DNA from: Acholoe squamosa
Taxonomy: Eukaryota; Annelida; Polychaeta; Phyllodocida; Polynoidae
Assembly: GCA_949317995.1 (NCBI GenBank)
Contig: OX439049.1
Coordinates: 9,773,395 to 9,837,394 of the forward strand
DNA length: 64,000 nucleotides
Direction of reading: 5' to 3'
Part shown: piece by piece, positions 25,301 through 38,500 of the stretch
Layout: the number at the start of each line of letters is the position of its first letter
How positions within the stretch are numbered: the first letter of the stretch is position 1
The notes under the pieces: model-generated
Told to the model about the DNA's origin: nothing
What the model saw: the letters and a program-made list of their open reading frames with translations, nothing else
Database searches by the model: none
Translations under genes and position numbers: made by a program

Positions 25301-26460
25301 CTATCAACTGATACTGAGACTGATAAGCAACTGGATGGAGTATGAAAAAAAGACAGAGGTGCATGGTAAAGTGTTGACACAATGGGTTTGTTCATGCATG
25401 GGGCTCGTTTGGAATGGACTGACACCCACAAATGAAGAAACCCGGAGTGGAGACACTACATCTCTGTATTTATTTCATGGTTTTACTGTAATAATTACAG
25501 AAAAACTCACATTTTATTCAATGTTTTCGTCGCCATGTTGTTTTTCGTAAGGTAGCAAGCCACGCATGCACGAGCCCTGGAGCAGTTGGAAAAGACAGAC
25601 CGTGAAGAATGCGAACGGGTTTCTTCACACTCGCCTCGGGAATGTGATTCATGTACTAATCTATAGTAGACTACGTTCTTACCATGAAATAAGGACTATT
25701 TGTTATTAACCACCCAGATGAGATTACACATGTACAGGCCAATATTACTCTAATACTATGCACTGCTATGGTGGCATTTGGCATATATAAGTTAACAAGG
25801 GCAAATTCCATGTCAGGTCTCTCTTTTACAGTCAATACAAAAACTCTAGGGACACCGGCTTTTGCTGGCAAAATTGCTGCCTGGCCAAGATCAATCTGGG
25901 CTAGCAAACAGTTATAAATGTGTTTTGTTTAAGGCTGTAAAATCCTTAATAACAGTACACTTTGCAAGCTTTAAGGAGAATGCTCTGGAGAGCATTTCAA
26001 AACCATAGCTATAGATATCGTCTTGAAATGCCCTGCTGAAGTACTGCGTATGATGAGACTGCCTTTCATCAGCAGGCAAGAAGTTTAGATCCTATTAGAT
26101 CTCAATGTGAATAAAAGCACCACAGTTCATCTAAGTTCAGATACATAACAACATTCCTGAGGAAACCCACACTATACTGTATCTGAAAACAGGCTATACA
26201 ATTTACCATCCACGTGGAGCCTCAGTGCTGGATGACATATACACAAATTGCACAGAAAATTGGACACCACACCTGTTCAATGTAAAGGTGTTCTCCTTAA
26301 AGCTGGTAGAAAAGCTGATATAGCTTTGTCTTATATGTATTTCAAAGAATTGTATACCCCTCCCCCCAGTCATAGGTCTGCTCTACTGTCAGGCATCCAA
26401 AACAAAGTCACCACCACTATAGAGAACTGATTGGCTTCATATGGAAGCACTTTTTTTACA

Positions 26461-26524
<64 letters not shown>

Positions 26525-29500
26525 TTAATTTTAGAATGGTTAGGATCCACTGAATAGATTGAGATGTTCAGGGTAATACATATGCTCTTTCCACCCAGGT
26601 GTTCTTGATAACACCCCATTGGTTTCAAAATACTTTGTCATGATGGTTTGGTGTCGAAGGCATTTCTCAAGATGCTATGACCAGAACCCTAATGCCATTA
26701 CAGCCCTCCATCTGGTGGTCACTAGTGACTACACTGGAAAGACTGCCCTATTACACCTAATATAATTACTGATTGAAGTGCTGATCATACAGACCAGTTT
26801 TTCTCTTATTTTGAAGAAACCCTTATATAATCGTTTTAGAGAAAAGATCTAATAAAGAAAATATTCAACTTAAAAGGACAACCCATTTCTCCCTTTAAAT
26901 TCTTTTCAGTGTATTTCAATATATTTCGAAGAAAATGATCATGTAATGAATATAGAAAGAAAATCTGTTTCTTTAGATTTTCTTTAGAATACTAAAATCT
27001 TTTTTAGATTCTCAGAGAATGAATTCTACGTTGTTTCTATGCTGATACGTACATTCTGATGAACAAACCTGGGAAACACACTATGATCTCATAATGTCAG
27101 GAGGAGATCCCTTCAATCATTGGCTCTCAGAGATCATGTGAAAAAAAAAGTTAAATATTCATGTTATGATTTTCTCTGTATTTTCTTTTTCAAATTTGTA
27201 ATTTCATTTTTCACCTTTAAAGATTATAGAGGCAAAATTTGCTTAATGATTTCAAGAGGATTATCCATAGACCAACCATCCATAGGGGAGGGTCACATGA
27301 CCCTATCTGCATATCCATAAAAAAGATTTTGGAAAGATTTTGTAAAGAATGAAAATATAAAGAAAAGATGAAGAAAATCTTGAGTCTTTCTAAAACAAAA
27401 CACTACCAAATTCATTGTTGTGAACTCTTTTATGTTTATAGCTTTTGTAAAGTCATATTCTTTATTGACTCATCAAAGCTCTGGGAAGGATAAACAAAGT
27501 CGCCACTGCCGTTTATCCGACTGTCACAAGTGACCGTCACAAGTGACAGGCACTTTATTAAGAGAGAAAATAGAGAGAGAAAAACAACCAAAGTTCTTGT
27601 CCTGCCTGCCATGTGCGGCTGTTGCTTGCTGAAATGCTGTCACCCTCGCTGTGGGGGGAGAGTGTGAGGGGGTAACTGTTCTAAACTACACCAGGTGGAG
27701 GTGGTGCAGCGTCTCAAAGTCAATAGGCCAATGGATCACCCGGGTGATCTATTTGGACCATTGACTCATCAAAGCTCTGGGAAGGATAAACAAAGTCGCC
27801 ACTGCCGTTTAGCCGACTGTCACAAGTGACCGGCATACCCAGAACTTTAACGAGTCCAAGTTAAGCATACACAACTCTAAAGGTTATTTCAATAATGCGG
27901 ACAATATAACATTGTCAAGTTTGATTCTCGTAACCATAGTATATGAGCGCTGTCAATCCTGCCCAATCCCCTGCCTGCCAAATATCCTCCAACGGAATGC
28001 CTGACTCATGGAAGAAAACTGCACCCGCTCTTCGTAAACTATGCACTCCGGCCCTATCAGGGTTCACCCCAATGCCCTTAATCAGTCCCTTTAGGAACTT
28101 GAGCAGGAGCGAGTAACTGAGGGAAACTTCTCGCCCTCCTTTATGAATAACAAATAATGGTGAGTCTGGTGAAGCGGGAACGTCAATCATTTGCTTTCGA
28201 ATCAATGAGGTCGCACAGAAAGGTGATCCTGGGGTGTAGGTTATGGGAACCAGATGCACTCTCTGCCCATATTGGATTGTCTTCGAACTACTAATCTCAA
28301 GCATCATGCCCTATAGGTGAAAGGTGACTGACTTCCTTTTCAGGAAGTGGCCTGACAAGTCAGAAATTGAATTAGGTACCAAGTTACTTTTCCTCAGCAA
28401 GGAGCGAAAACTCAGAACTATGCAAGCCCACATAACACAATGGTTATTGTTTGATAAATCCATCGACCTGAACATGTCACATAAGTTAGCAAAAGTTAAT
28501 GTCACTCTCATAGGGACTGGATGGCCCAATATTCTGCGCAAACTGTGAAGCGCCACACTGAAAGCAAATTCTTGGCAAATCACGCCTACCTCACATCCAA
28601 AATAGTGGTTTAAGCTAATTACACCGCTCACATAATTATCGATAGTGCTGTAGCTCAGACAGTCAGAAAGGTACATAATATAACGAGTCATAGTTAGCAC
28701 ATCTGTAGGGAGAACTTTCACTCCGAGCCAAGTGCAGAACATAATATAGCGTTTCCACTGAGATGACTTTGTGCGCCAGGTTGATGGAGACCAAACGAAG
28801 GCTCTGGCCTCTGCTGCTAGCCTATGCAACTTCATACACCACTGGGAAACCACTACAACATAAAAATAAAGGAAAATCTGCGCTACCATCCAGCAATCTT
28901 GATAACTTATCCGCCACCACATTGAGACGGCCAGGAATGTGGCATGCCACCACATGGCAATTGTACAACACTGATAGCCAGAAGACTCTCCTCAAGATTG
29001 CCATAGCAACCTTATTTTCACTGCACCCTGAGTTTATTGCTGCCACTACTTGGGTATTGTCTGAGTTCACAATGACCTTGCTATCTCTGAATATAGGGCC
29101 CCACCTCCAGAGAGACTCAAATAGAGGGTAGAACTCCTGTACATTTATGTTGTCTGGAATGGCCATATCCAGTTCCGATTGCATATGACCGTGGAGGTCT
29201 ACCACGTTTTCCAAAGAACCGTGCCATGCTCCGGCCAACCAGTCTCCCATACACTCAACTCCATAACCCTTAGCTGAACCATCCATGGATAGAGTTAACT
29301 CCTGCTCAGTGTCTAATGTAATGATACGGGCTTCCCCGTTGAACCATCTAGAGAATGATGTCCACGAGTCCAAATCCTTGTGAAAACCTTTAGTCAAGGA
29401 GATATACCGCTTACCCTGAAAACCTTTCAGCATCTCGATAACTCGACGTGAGAATGTACGACCGCCTTTTACCAAAGTGGAGCAATGAGACAGAATGCCA

Positions 29501-32500
29501 CAAAGTCTTTGCAGTTTCTTATGTGTTGCCTTGCGGCGACCATTGAAAAACGCAACCTCCTGCTTCAACTTCGCCAATTTCTCCTCTGGTAATCTAATCT
29601 TCAAATTGATTGTATCAATCTCGATTCCTAGGTATCGCTGAACTCTAGAAGGGCTTGCCACCTTTTTGTATGCCACATAGAAGCCGTGCTTCAGTAGCAA
29701 AGAATGTAGGGTCAATTGTGCCACTCGACATTGTTCATATGAATGCCCCATTAATAAAAAAAAATGGTACCAAATGATAGAAAATTGTCCACCAAATACT
29801 GGTCCTTTCCATCAATTGACCAATGCAACCCCTGAAACTTCCTGTCCTCCGGCCTAACCAAAACTGAACGGTAAGCCACTGAGATATCTGTCACTGCCAG
29901 AAACATGCCAGGGTATAACTGATCGCACACATCATCAATTTGGGTGAATTGAAAATGTTGAAAAGTTTGTTTCATGTAAGTATTAATCGATCTGTCTATC
30001 GGGCGACTTATATCGGTGATAGGGCGAAAGCCCCTTGACGCCTTAGGGACCGCCCCCAAGGCATGAACACATAAGGGTTTGTCTGATACAATGTCTAATT
30101 TACCCCTCGTATACTTGTCATGTAATAAGTTGTCAATAAACGAGTGAGCCTGGACAGTGGCGGATTTATAGTTGGGGGTTTCATAATCATCCACTTCTGC
30201 ATGGGGATCCATTATTTTGAAACCGTTCATGACCCCATCCAGGATGAAGTGACTATCAATATCAGGGTCCGTATCAAATAACAACATGTCTCTCCAACCT
30301 GCCAGCTTGAGTTAGGAACGGACACCTGCCACCACATGAACACAGTTACAGTCCCACAAAGGCACATAATTATCATACAAAGCTAATAAGGCATTCAAAC
30401 TGTCAAAACATAGCATTTCCTCACAATTATGCACATGGATGGAATCAAAGGGGCAAAAATTCACATCCGCTAGCCCCACTCAGGCTTGTCTCTGAGAACC
30501 TGGGGAGGCCTGGTAACCAAGCTGCTGGTAATTTTGCTGCTGACCAAAATAATGCGCCTGGTTCCCTTCTGTGCCCTGATACTGGTCGGCGGACTGGTTT
30601 TGATAGCAATTTTTCGCCGGGTGCGAGCGTCCACAAACTGCGCATGAGTGCTGCTTGGTACAGTTGACAAAATCGCAAGTTTCCGAATTCCTTATCCCCA
30701 CCCTAAGAGGTTTCCCTAACTTGACCCTTAGCAACAGGTTTTGGATGGACAAAAGAAAATACCAAAATATTTTCTTTCCCCTAAAAGAAAAGAAAAAGAT
30801 TTTGTAAAGACAACTGCTACAAACCCTTTGTAATCGCCACATTATTAAAATACTGATCATACAGAGCAGTCGCTGTGCATTTCTTATGATCACCCACTCT
30901 AATTTTGAGGTCTTCAAATCGTAGTGGTTGTGTCTAGTTGTACCAATTTTAGAAATGCCTTCCAGAGTGAACTTAATGTTCAGCCACATTTAGTTATCCT
31001 AGTGTGACCAACACTATTCTAATGTTATCACATGGAAGGCATTTCTCAAGATGGTACGACTAGACACCTTCAAATCATAGTGGGATCCCTCATTCTAATG
31101 TTATTACAGCCCTACATCTAGTGGTTACTAATGATTGCACTGGTCGGCCACATTTAGTTATCCCAGTGTGACCAACACTAGATTCTAATAAGGCTTCTGC
31201 GGTTTACTATATATAGTAAATTGCCTGAGCCAAGGGGGTCGCTTATATGTGTGAACAACAATCCAGCTAGTCAAAACCCCTGTCTCACGCACATGATCCC
31301 TAGTATAGTGTAGGAGCACTTGAGAACTGCGGGATGGCCCTATTCAGAGCATTAGGGTCTCGCACCTACTCACAGACTCTCTGGGCTGTTTCTGTAAGGC
31401 TCTGCCGAATTTTCGCACTTTGGTCTGTGTACTTTGAACCTAACTAGCTCATTCCAGGGGCAAAACTAACTGAAATATTGACTTCAAAATCATAAATATA
31501 TGGGTCTGACTTACCCAAATCTGACTTAATAGTGAATGAAACCAACTAAATATTAGAGTTTAAACCCCTTTCACTTGGGTCTGTAACTTGACCAGAACAT
31601 TGAACTTGAGTGGTCGATGATACCAGGGATGGGGTAACCTTAATCTGGTGAATGTTATCACCAGTACTTGGTACATCATGAAGTGATGCAATATCGCCAG
31701 CATGATACTTAAGTGCTGAAATCCATACTGAAGCACAAGGATATCTAATCATGTTCACAAGGGTGCACGATGCCCTCACTAGTGTGGCTCTATGTGATTG
31801 GCATGATTGTTCACGATGAAATCACCAGTGACATGGGTGTGCACCCATAGGTGTGATGCATGGGCAAAGATTGAGTAGAAGTGTTAAGGGTCTGGTAAGG
31901 GTGTAATAATAGTTAAGGGTATGGCACTCCAAGATGCTTGTCTGCTGTGAGCCACTATATAAGTATACCTGCCATACCTGTCATTATACCATGGTTATGG
32001 CTGATTTGCATATGTTTGCATTCAAGTTTAAGGATAAAACTTGTGCAATTAACCATGGCTAGAATGAACAGTAGTTGACACTAAACCGAAACACAACTTT
32101 GACAGCGAGTTGACGACAGAATATATGAGTCATTTCTAGCTTTTACATACCAAATCTGACAAAAATACTTGAAGGGAAGAATGTATGGTGGTTAATTTAA
32201 GTAGTAATCTTGTAGATTCCATGATATTAAGGCAAAATATAATAAAATCAAAAAAAGCACTTGTAAACTTTCGAAGTGAGCGACCGGCTGCACGTCTCCG
32301 CCATAGTATCAACCTTCCTGCTGTCTGGTGTATAGAAGAAGTACTACCTTTCTTGTCGTACAGCGAACACTGAGCAATTGGATTATGGCTATATTGAGGA
32401 AATTTAGGCTTCAAATCATATATTGTACCTTGGTAAGACAAAAAAGAAGGTCTATTCTTTGTTCTGTGAAAACCAGGAGGACACAAATGCTCTATAAATG

Positions 32501-35500
32501 GTGGAAATTAAATGTTATTCTCAGCGGACCACACAGTGTACTGTCACTATTGACAAACAAGAAATCCAATATGGCGAAGCCTCTCCCTGCTCGTCCGCAT
32601 CGACTCGCATCAAAACCCATTGAAAATAAAGGTAAATAGTTAAAATTTAGGGTTGGCACCATCGTATAACGCCTTGTTCACTGTATCTGTGACTAAAACC
32701 AACATGTGCATCAATAAAGCTTATATATGCTCTAAATAGAGAACTGTGACAGGTATACTAAAATAGTGGCTCTTTGCCCGTGGATTCTGTAGCTAACGCA
32801 CCTTCCAGTTTCCAGTGATTCTCCGTCCTGAGAGACTGATTCCCACCTTATACTCTAATGGAATTGACTTCCTCTGAATCAGACTGTGTTGTGAAAAGAA
32901 TGGGGAACTGGTTCTATGATTGGTTCCACTTGAATGCTTCCCATAGTAGATAGGCCAGGGAATTCGAAGAAGGAACTAGGTGGTAATTGGTTCTGACTTG
33001 GGAAGTATTCACCAATTCAGCACCTGTAGCATAATCACTTGAGGCGTCGGACTTGAGGCTGTTGCGAAAAAGATTGAGTTGTTGCTTTTCAGGGTAGATA
33101 CCTCACTTCCCACATCCCTCCTCTACTTAACCACTCAGAATCACTTCCACTACTGTAGTCCAGAAGTAGTCACTTTCCCACAAATCAAACTGTGTTGCGA
33201 AAAGTGGTCACACCTGAGTGCTTCCCAGACTGCCCACACCTATATACTTATGCGACATAGTGTAGGAAGCAACTTCCAGTTGAGGGGTAGTTACTAACAA
33301 CTTCTGGACCACTTATGTCGAGAAGTGCCATTTGACAATGCAATAGAGAAAAGACTACCAAAGATGAGTGCCTTCCATTTTTGGAAGTACACTGCTGACA
33401 GAAGTGACTTCAAATGGTTTAGCAAAAGCCACCTGCACACCCACTGTACGCAAGTGGGAACAAACCCAACATCCCGTTTGATAAATTGATATTCAGCTAA
33501 GATTCAGTTGATTTCTTTGACGAAAGGTGAAGCACCCTGTTACTGGTGCACTTCCCATCACCTGAGATTCAGCTGAAAAACGACATTCATCTTATATCAA
33601 CAAGTGGATTCAGGTGAGATCTGAGCTGACAGCATTGTAAGGATTCAGCTAAGATTCAGTTGATATCTGAGCTGAAAAGAAAGATTCAGCAGAGATTGTC
33701 AACTGGACTTCAGTTGAAATCGAGGAATCAGCTGAGATTAAGATTCAGCTGGGCTTATCAACAGTATTCTATGGAGACCATAGCGGAAGAGAAAGATTCA
33801 GCTTACAATATCGTAGATGCAACCGATTAAAACTAGACCCAACTGAGTAAAACTAGCTTTCGTGAAGCTATGTTTATGCTACGTTTGATGGTGACTGCAT
33901 TATCACTTAATCAATCCCTTTGGGAGTGGATACAGTCAAAAGGGGACAGAATGATAAATGATTAAAGATCAGATTGATATCTAATTATGATAATCCTACT
34001 CTCTTGTATCCATGGGTCTATAGCAACAGGTATAAAAGCTTGTTTCACTCACCCGCCTGGACTACATGAATTGCCGGCCACACCCCTTTTTAAATGCCTA
34101 ATGTACACAGGTCAGCAATGTATTCAATGATTACTCTGAATATATCAACTCATTGGTTTTTTTTTTAAACTGCACAATTATGTATGACCCAAAGGCAGGT
34201 ATGACCCCCCCCCCCAAAAAAAATGATTTTGTTACCTAATATTGCAATGAAAGCCAATATAAATTCAAATATTATTAGCCAGAAAACCATTTGGGGAGTT
34301 GACTGACAGGCACCCACAGGACAGCACACTGTGATTGGCCACTCACTCAACTGAGCGACAGGTCCACTAAGCCTGTGTGTAAATGTACACACAGGCATGT
34401 GGATATGAGACCGTAGAGGGGAAACTGAAAACATCTGTATTTCTTCTTACAGAATAAAGTTAAATTTGCCACTTTCACACATCCAAATGAATAGACTAAT
34501 ATCTAATGGCTGATGTAATATGCTGACAGTGTCAATATAGTTAATTTGCTGTGTAAGAGATGACAGCTCTATGTTTTGTCTAGAGCTCCTTCGCTTGGAG
34601 AGTAAGGTCATATTCATAAGCTGGAAACCCCCTAAAGGCCTGCTGTACGCCATTAAAGACAAGGGCTCCAGGTGGCCCAAAAATAAATTGACAGAGGATT
34701 TCCTTGTAACTTGAAATATTTGTTCTTTACATAATGTGTCATTGAAATATGAAATAAAAAGTTGGGGTAGCAAGGCTACTTTCTTCAGTACTGGCCATCA
34801 TTTATAGGACTCTTTAACATTTAGTTCAATGGGCCAATATCTAACCAATTGGGATTTTGGAGGGATTTTTGTGAATACCTCGATAACTGTACAAACAATT
34901 TCTCTAAAAAACTACAATTATGTCAATTCATGTATGCTAATCAAGATAAGATTGTAAAATCATATGGTTCCAACGCTACTTTTTACACAAGGTTAGTGCG
35001 AATGAAAGGGGGTTGGGCCCGTACTGCATAAGCCTATGGACTACATACAGGGGGTAGAGGGGGGCTTCATAGTAATTTACAAAACTTTCTTCAAACCTAG
35101 TGAAAATGTTCACTTATATCACTAGACTTAACTCTTTAACTAATAATGATCGAAACTTGCTTGAAAAATGCCAGATACCCCTCAATGAGCTAAATGCAGT
35201 AGTTCACAAACTCCAGGTGCCTGCTGCTCTCGTCCGTTAAAAGTGACCAATGAAAAGGTCCCATTATGCTGAGGTGAATTCTGCTCTAGACCACATCATC
35301 ATCATACCTTAACATAAACCTTTAAAGGCTGGTTATCCATTAATACACCATGTCCATAAATTGTATCATACTAAGCCTCCAGGAATGTACCATATCAATC
35401 CTGTAGGGTTGGAATGATGCATGAATGCAGCCCTGGCGAGTAACTCACCAAGGCTGTATTCATGTATTGCGCGGACCATGGGGGATGCTGTATAATTAAC

Positions 35501-38500
35501 GTCCTATAAAGTGTTTAAAACCATTGAGGCCAGTGTTTCATAAAGATACCATCATTACTATACGCATGATTGAGGAGAGACACTACTCAATACAGCTCTT
35601 ATCTGATAAGTGTTGCCCTCTGTGAGATAAGGTGGTCTCCAGGTGGGACTTGATCCCTTTTCTAAGTAGGTGATCTGTCAGAATACTATGTATCAATGTG
35701 ACTCTGGTACAGATAAACAACTTAACAGTTACATATGGATGGTACCAAGTCTCCAGTTCATTTTAAGTGCTGAATATTTAATGAATGGCAATTAGTAAAA
35801 GCAGTCATAGGTATTCCTTGATATACCTAAAAGCAATAACATTTTATTATTTGAGGCCTTTTCTGTCGCCGGTGATGTTGAAACAAGCACCTGAGCAGTC
35901 AAGTTGAAAAGCTCGTGGGACACCGGCTTTTGCCAGCAAAACCCCTGCCAGGCCTGCTGACATTGCCAGACTGCATGACCAAATGTCCTGGTGTAATCTT
36001 GGAACTTCAGCTACATTTCTTCTCTTACAGTTTGCAAATATGTCCATTAATCAATTAAGGTTTATATGGTTTAAAATAAAAAGCATTACTGTTTGTTAAT
36101 ATTCAAAGACTTGAATAATTATAACAATGATGTAATTCTTCCTGACAAAAATAATCTTTTTTGTATACACTGCAGCCTCTGGAGGGTGTTTCTTCTATGG
36201 TAAATAGAGCTGTCAGTATGTGCACTCTTTTCAAAACAAGTCACGGTCTGCTTCACCCTTGTGTAGCACACTCTATATTATACTATACTGACTGACTTCT
36301 CCTGACTAGGTACCTACTCAAATAACCCTTTTCTAGCACAGTACGAGCATGACCATTTGTGAGCAACACAAGTGAAAAGTTATCACTGCATGGAAAGCCA
36401 GTTCTGCAGAAGAGGCACTACTTAGCCACTATTTTTAAAGGAAATGATATGTTCACCTTGTATTGGGGATACATGCATCTTACAACCAATAACCTTTAGA
36501 TAATCGATTTCATGAGAATCATTTTTATTTATACACAGTGTTGTTTTTTTTTAGATTTTGAGAGTTTATTGAATATTTCATTCAGCTAAACATGATCACA
36601 TACATGGGGAGGCTTTCACAGTAAGCCAAACCAAGACACCAACAACCTCTGTCGAATAAAAAGAAAACAAAACACAACACCCCTCTGAAGAGAGCCTCTG
36701 GCGTCGGGATCAGTGCCATAGCGATAGCATTGCAAATGAGATCAGTCCCTCATGATAGAGGCACCTGATCTCAGCGAGCCTCTTTTTCAGATAATGAGGT
36801 CATGACATCACATACACTGATGGCAGCTGGTTGGCAGCTGGAGTCGGCTGCCAGTGTGCAGTGATAGTGGAGTAAAAGCGACAAATAACCATGCATTCTA
36901 TTGGATCCATCAATCACAAGTCTCATGTGGTTATATAAAGCCGGGTCGTTGACTGGCGGAGACAGAATCCTTGCAGGCACTGTACGAACAGGAGTGCTTT
37001 CTCTCCTCTGGCTCCGAGAACTTATATAGGTAGCTAACGCTTTGGTACGATTGATACGGAACTTGGAAACCTTTAGTTGATCTGTAATTAGGAATCCTGA
37101 ATAAAACCTTGTTGCCTCTTATGTAACCCGAGACTGTCGTTTGGTAGTTCTTTCCGCATAAGACATACAAACTCGGAATACTCGACCATTACAGTATAAT
37201 TATGAGGTCTAGGCCAGGGATAGTATAGTGCACATTGGGGGTGCATCAAGGTACCACTATAACAAAGCCCCTATAATACAGGATTAGGAATACCACTTCT
37301 ATTTTACTAAGATTTGCAATATCCATGGGCATAACATTGCCTCAGATCTTCATTCTAATCTAGCCACTATAAAACATACATTTTCATTATTATGCAGTAG
37401 CTTAAACAATGTGATTTTGATGCATAATTGTGTGAGACACTTATTCTTATTTTATAGACTGACAGTTTAATCAAAAGGACTTTAAAAGGGTGGGTCTTAA
37501 CTGGTTGTCTCAAGGAGCAAAGTGGACGTCTCAAGGTGAAAATTGACGAAATTAGAATTAAAATGTACACAAGGATTTCCAAAGTGACAGAGGTAAAAGA
37601 GCCCAAGGAATTAACTTTCATTTGGTACCCTAGGGAAGACCCACGGCCTTTAAGTCTCAGAGATATCAACAACCACAAATCCCTTATTAAAAGCATGCAC
37701 AGGAACGGCCGTCTTTAGGTTAATCTACCCTTTTATGATTGTGACACCTCCAGCTTCCCCCTCAAATAAAACATAGGTAATAAAAATGATCTAAATGACC
37801 TTTCTTTGTAGGTTCCACTCTTCGTTTCTTTTTGAGGAAGAAGCACCTTATCCTTTTGCCAATTTACCCATTTTTCCTTTTCTACATTTTATCTCAATAG
37901 TCATTATTATGTACAACACTAGATGCATTATTAAAAAGTTCCCTTCTCTTTTTATCTAAAATAGGTGCATGTGTATGGTTATTCGTGGCCACATTCTTCA
38001 AGATGCCAGTGTCAGGGACACACAGTATAGTTGGTGCCATTGTCGGCTTCTCTCTAGTGGCAAAAGGCGCCAGAGGGGTCAACTGGCTTAAAGTAGGACT
38101 CATTAGTAAGTATCAAATATGATGAACACTTAAAGTTGGTATATCTGATGATTGAAGCTCATAAATCAAATTTCATGATATCGAAAAGATCTCCGAAAGG
38201 ACCCTTACTACAGGGTGCATTGAAGTACCTATTCCCAGTGCATGTCAGAAATACGTTTTTACTAAAATATACTAAAGTAATATTTTACACAAAACCAGAC
38301 ACGGTCCAATTCAAGTTCATAGAATTTATTAAATAAAATATCAATCACAAGTTGTACATTCAGCAATGTTTGAGAATTGTGTGGAATGGTTGATATTGAT
38401 CGACGTTTCGGGTCTGGTTGCCCTTCTTCAGGATGGTTTTACTAGAACCACTTTTCATTTCCCTCATATATAAAACTCAATCTTCTCAAAAATGATCAAG

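Larger units (their letters stand above)
27465..30720 (-). mobile_element. DIRS-order (PAT/Ngaro-like) retroelement, element B, 5'-truncated
   Basis: On the - strand: zinc-finger end of gag (about 30720 to 30480), RT (30287 to 29751), RT/RNase H (29751 to 28822), then tyrosine recombinase (28955 to 27915), overlapping RNase H in another frame as is usual in this order. The 3' end has B1 (27761..27831), A2 (27536..27760) and B2 (27465..27535). No A1 or gag N-terminus is found upstream, where an unrelated dispersed repeat begins, so the copy is truncated. It lies antisense in SLC20 intron 2 and is far better preserved than element A. Confidence 0.8.

Noticed and set aside
30729-30989. Upstream extension of the element B gag frame
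   Set aside because: The DNA here belongs to a dispersed repeat also found at 24.6 and 26.7 kb, so the open codons are accidental.
32136-32640. Overlapping open frames on both strands
   Set aside because: About 100 codons each, with no recognisable motif and no splice fit to SLC20; insufficient evidence for a gene.
37490-37718. Possible small exon or ORF (charged peptide around 37536..37718)
   Set aside because: Open by length only. No domain, and its reading frame does not fit between SLC20 exons 2 and 3, which join in phase without it.
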